DNA of 64,000 nucleotides, taken from assembly GCF_003268815.1 (NCBI RefSeq), contig NZ_QLSV01000015.1:43327-107326 (forward strand), given 5' to 3'. A program made the translations under genes and the position numbers. Of the stretch, positions 63,801 through 64,000 are shown piece after piece (positions within the stretch are counted from its first letter, which is position 1; every line of letters starts with the position of its first letter). The notes under the pieces were generated by a model. It saw nothing but the letters and a program-made list of their open reading frames with translations, made no database searches and was not told the DNA's origin. This DNA comes from Flavobacterium lacus (GTDB taxonomy: Bacteria; Bacteroidota; Bacteroidia; Flavobacteriales; Flavobacteriaceae).

Positions 63801-64000
63801 GACACTAGTGTAGCAGGTGAATTTGTGTTCACTTTCACACCAAATGAAACGTTTGAATGTGCCATAGCAACGACCTTAACGGTTGTTGTCAACCCAACGG
63901 TTGTTGCCACGTTTGATGCCATTACAACTACCTATTGTCAAGGTGCAACACCTGATGCTTTACCCGTTTCAAACAATGCTGTACCGGGAACATGGTCTCC
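57888..64000 (+). CDS. Giant modular adhesin, 3' end beyond the window
   Basis: One frame stays open for 2037 codons from the ATG at 57888 to the window end; I read it through without a stop. Layout: signal peptide 1-21; choice-of-anchor J/MAM-like domain about 22-187; FN3 about 188-275; four CUB-like domains starting near 283, 491, 699 and 907, each with a DFLRVYDGN-like motif and paired cysteines; FN3 domains from 393, 601, 809, 1014 and 1107; a roughly 280-residue beta domain from 1204 (VGSNGVVQFGN, RVPCTSWNGGRGVIGIQN). From about 1620 follow Ig-like repeats of about 69 residues (YCxGATPDALP, GTWSPATIDTSVA, YTFTPDAGQC type). The architecture is that of cell-surface adhesins exported by type IX secretion; the sorting domain would be at the unseen C-terminus. 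Confidence 0.9.
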   Translation, partial: MKRITLLLLLFLLTGTVTYSQVPQNFEGGIPPGWTRFNNAFGAAQWTTVNAVTTPPTVCEGSISAFVNGRENIGAGNTSEKWLVSSQVTVPANGQLLFSTRSTINGFDNTLYQIRVSTVSQTSGFSIVAQWTEAELNAIFNICEEKTVDLVAAGYAEGQQIYIAFVMLVTQPTTTPTGDRWIVDDVRLIERCLDPTDLSATTTSNSATLTWLGSAASWEIEVVALPAAPTGTGVPHSGSNTFLATGLSPNTSYAYYVKAICEDGTSEWVGPFNFTTTIAPVGCGGNFVDPGGPTGNYTNNLNVNTLICPENATDLVTVTFTAFATEGCCDFLRVYDGNSAAAPLIGTYSGNALPPSVTSSTPGGCLFFNFTSDGSVVGAGWIANITCAPAPSCPRPTALVTSAVLSGSVNLAWTNNSTATAWQVLALPCGSPLPNDSTTGWVDAPTNPFNVTGLNPDTCYSFYVRAICAADDSSPWSAGLNATTQQIPPACGGTFTDPGGASANYANNTNVTTTICPTNATDLVTVSFLSFATEGCCDFLRVYDGNSAAAPLIGTYAGTAIPPDITSSTPGGCLTFVFTSDGSVTAAGWVANVICGPAPTCPRPTALVTSAVLSGSVNLAWTNNSTATAWQVLALPCGSPAPNESNTGWVDAPTNPFNVTGLNPDTCYTFYVRAICAVDDISTWSAGINATTQQVPPACGGTFTDPGGATGNYANNTNVTTTICPTNATDLVTVSFLSFGTEACCDFLRIYDGNSAAAPLIGTYGGNAIPPDVTSSTPGGCLTFVFTSDGSVVGPGWVANVICGPAPTCPRPTALVTSAVLSGSVNLAWTNNSTATAWQVLALPCGSPLPNESTTGWVDAPTNPFNVTGLNPDTCYTFYVRAVCAVDDISTWSQGVNATTQQIPPACGGTFSDPGGVSANYPNNANVTTTICPTNENQVVTVTFSSFNIENNFDFLRVYDGSDATAPLIATYTGVNLPPQISSSTFGGCLTFVFTSDGVVNAPGWVASVVCTSCPSPTNLTVTATNTFTADLTWNSLSGNSWEILALPCGSPAPDANSTGWQTSTTTSHVYTGLNPLTCYTFYVRAVCDQETGPWSVSATGTTLPTCPQPIDLLATTEIGSFSVELLWTPLGPETQWEVIVQPLGTGAPGVGATGVIVNNNPSYIFIASEDVFYEYYVRAICSSTDVSFWSGPEQFSIFIPPGCASVDVVGVGVDIVDGSIVVCPDSDIEEINLSASFYGIAATTSYEVNPIEYAPPFPFTGGIQTSVNTDDVWSNAINLPFNFCFFGQSFTQAKVGSNGVVQFGNGMTNGGFCPWSYTQSVPDPNFPILNAIYGVYQDIDPNINNAFASPNINYQVLGTSPCRALVVNFSQVAQFGCTTDANIGAQTTQIVIYEISNIIEVYVQRRVPCTSWNGGRGVIGIQNATGTLGYTPPGRNTGTWTAIEEAWRFLPNGESDVDFQWLMNGSLYSDQNDISIVLTPEQQQELEENLSLTLEMQAIATYSTCTPGEEITTSKTVDIVYIIEFPSNDPVDLESCSATGTAIFDLTQNTPIILGTFDPDLFLITYYTSEEDALVPQNPIENPAEFEGTDGQQIWVRVSDLTNTCSLVKSFFLNFGDDIITPIVEFEYNPAVICVSSSSGLLLPTLAEGFNAGGEFTSTAGLVIDATTGEINLGTSTAGIYEVIYTLEAEGCTDGGTYSFTIELVNAVTPITEFSYDQEEYCKSGSNPVLEPAENFDTTGQFTATPEGLTIDPSTGAIDLSTSTDGVYEITYLVSSNTGVCEINESHTVTITINDVVDPVFETITLTYCIGATPDELPTATNGIIGTWNPSTIDTSVAVVDAEYVFTPDEGQCSNPVTWLVTVTEEVTPTFEPIVTAYCLNATPDALPVITNGITGEWSPATIDTSVAVDAVYVFTPDAGQCAVPVTILVTVSSEILPTFDPIVVCQNADAPVLPATSLEGVTGTWNGVVDTSVAGEFVFTFTPNETFECAIATTLTVVVNPTVVATFDAITTTYCQGATPDALPVSNNAVPGTWS
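58734..61206 (+). repeat. Four tandem CUB-FN3 units in the adhesin gene, 624-base period
   Basis: The first CUB cysteine codon recurs at 58734, 59358, 59982 and 60606, exactly 624 bases (208 codons) apart each time. The FN3 start codons at 59064, 59688 and 60312 keep the same period. The segments 59064-59170 and 59688-59794 differ at only about two bases, while the third copy has drifted at synonymous sites and the fourth is clearly divergent. Confidence 0.92.

Noticed and set aside
1..64000. tRNA or rRNA genes, prophage or insertion sequences
   Set aside because: No cloverleaf-like, rRNA-like, transposase-like or integrase-like sequence was recognised by reading; a computed scan would be needed to exclude them fully.

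Overview
The window looks like a chromosomal segment of a Flavobacterium-type bacterium (Bacteroidetes, Flavobacteriaceae). It is AT-rich. Promoters fit the Bacteroidetes pattern TTTG-N19/20-TAnnTTTG. Several families are typical of this group: IPExxxVDY protein, DUF5689 lipoprotein with TonB-dependent receptor, DUF2480, DUF3078, DUF6646, OmpA with thrombospondin type 3 repeats, the Bat (Bacteroides aerotolerance) operon, and a very large adhesin of the kind exported by type IX secretion. I saw no rRNA, tRNA, CRISPR array, phage or transposase gene. Most genes are core housekeeping genes.

Layout. 1-6914: end of an aminopeptidase P gene, an alpha/beta hydrolase, a predicted barrel protein, two decayed gene fragments left by a local duplication, and an AddB-like nuclease. 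6977-12827 (all minus): OmpA-family protein, glycine C-acetyltransferase and an AddA-like helicase-nuclease, so the two recombination subunits are split by two unrelated genes. 12936-16895: superoxide dismutase, two tandem paralogous small-RNA candidates, amidophosphoribosyltransferase and a PfkB kinase. 17086-20141: small zinc-ribbon and membrane proteins, a YbjQ protein, a frameshifted lipoprotein gene, rnhA and purN. 20317-24767: acpP, fabF, rnc, IPExxxVDY protein, pyk. 25146-30596: DUF5689 lipoprotein, TonB-dependent receptor and a divergent secreted endonuclease/phosphatase. 30642-35324: suf cluster (sufS, sufE, DUF59, DUF2480, DUF3078) with two unknown exported proteins inside it. 35479-39654: serine hydrolase, membrane protein, pheS, CvpA. 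39638-48600: complete moxR-DUF58-bat operon. 48859-57696: accessory stretch with an aldo/keto reductase, a repeat-flanked four-helix-bundle gene, AlbA-domain protein, phosphoesterase, PhnA-like protein, ALDH7 aldehyde dehydrogenase, 3-hydroxyanthranilate dioxygenase between two copies of a structured repeat, and hflX. 57888-64000: at least 2037 codons of a modular adhesin (choice-of-anchor J, FN3, CUB and Ig-like repeats), unfinished at the window edge.

Points beyond routine annotation. (1) Two RNA genes of about 70 nt stand in tandem on the minus strand at 13.6-13.9 kb. They share an identical 30-nt core, have promoter elements in the expected place and end in intrinsic terminators. (2) A fossil tandem duplication at 3.5-4.1 kb lets the local history be reconstructed. 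(3) Most intergenic gaps hold short imperfect word repeats, different words at each locus, often hairpin-forming and often touching promoters or start codons. (4) A 17-nt core hairpin repeat occurs twice in inverted orientation around the 3-HAO gene. (5) The adhesin carries CUB-FN3 units with an exact 624-bp period. Database novelty could not be tested here.
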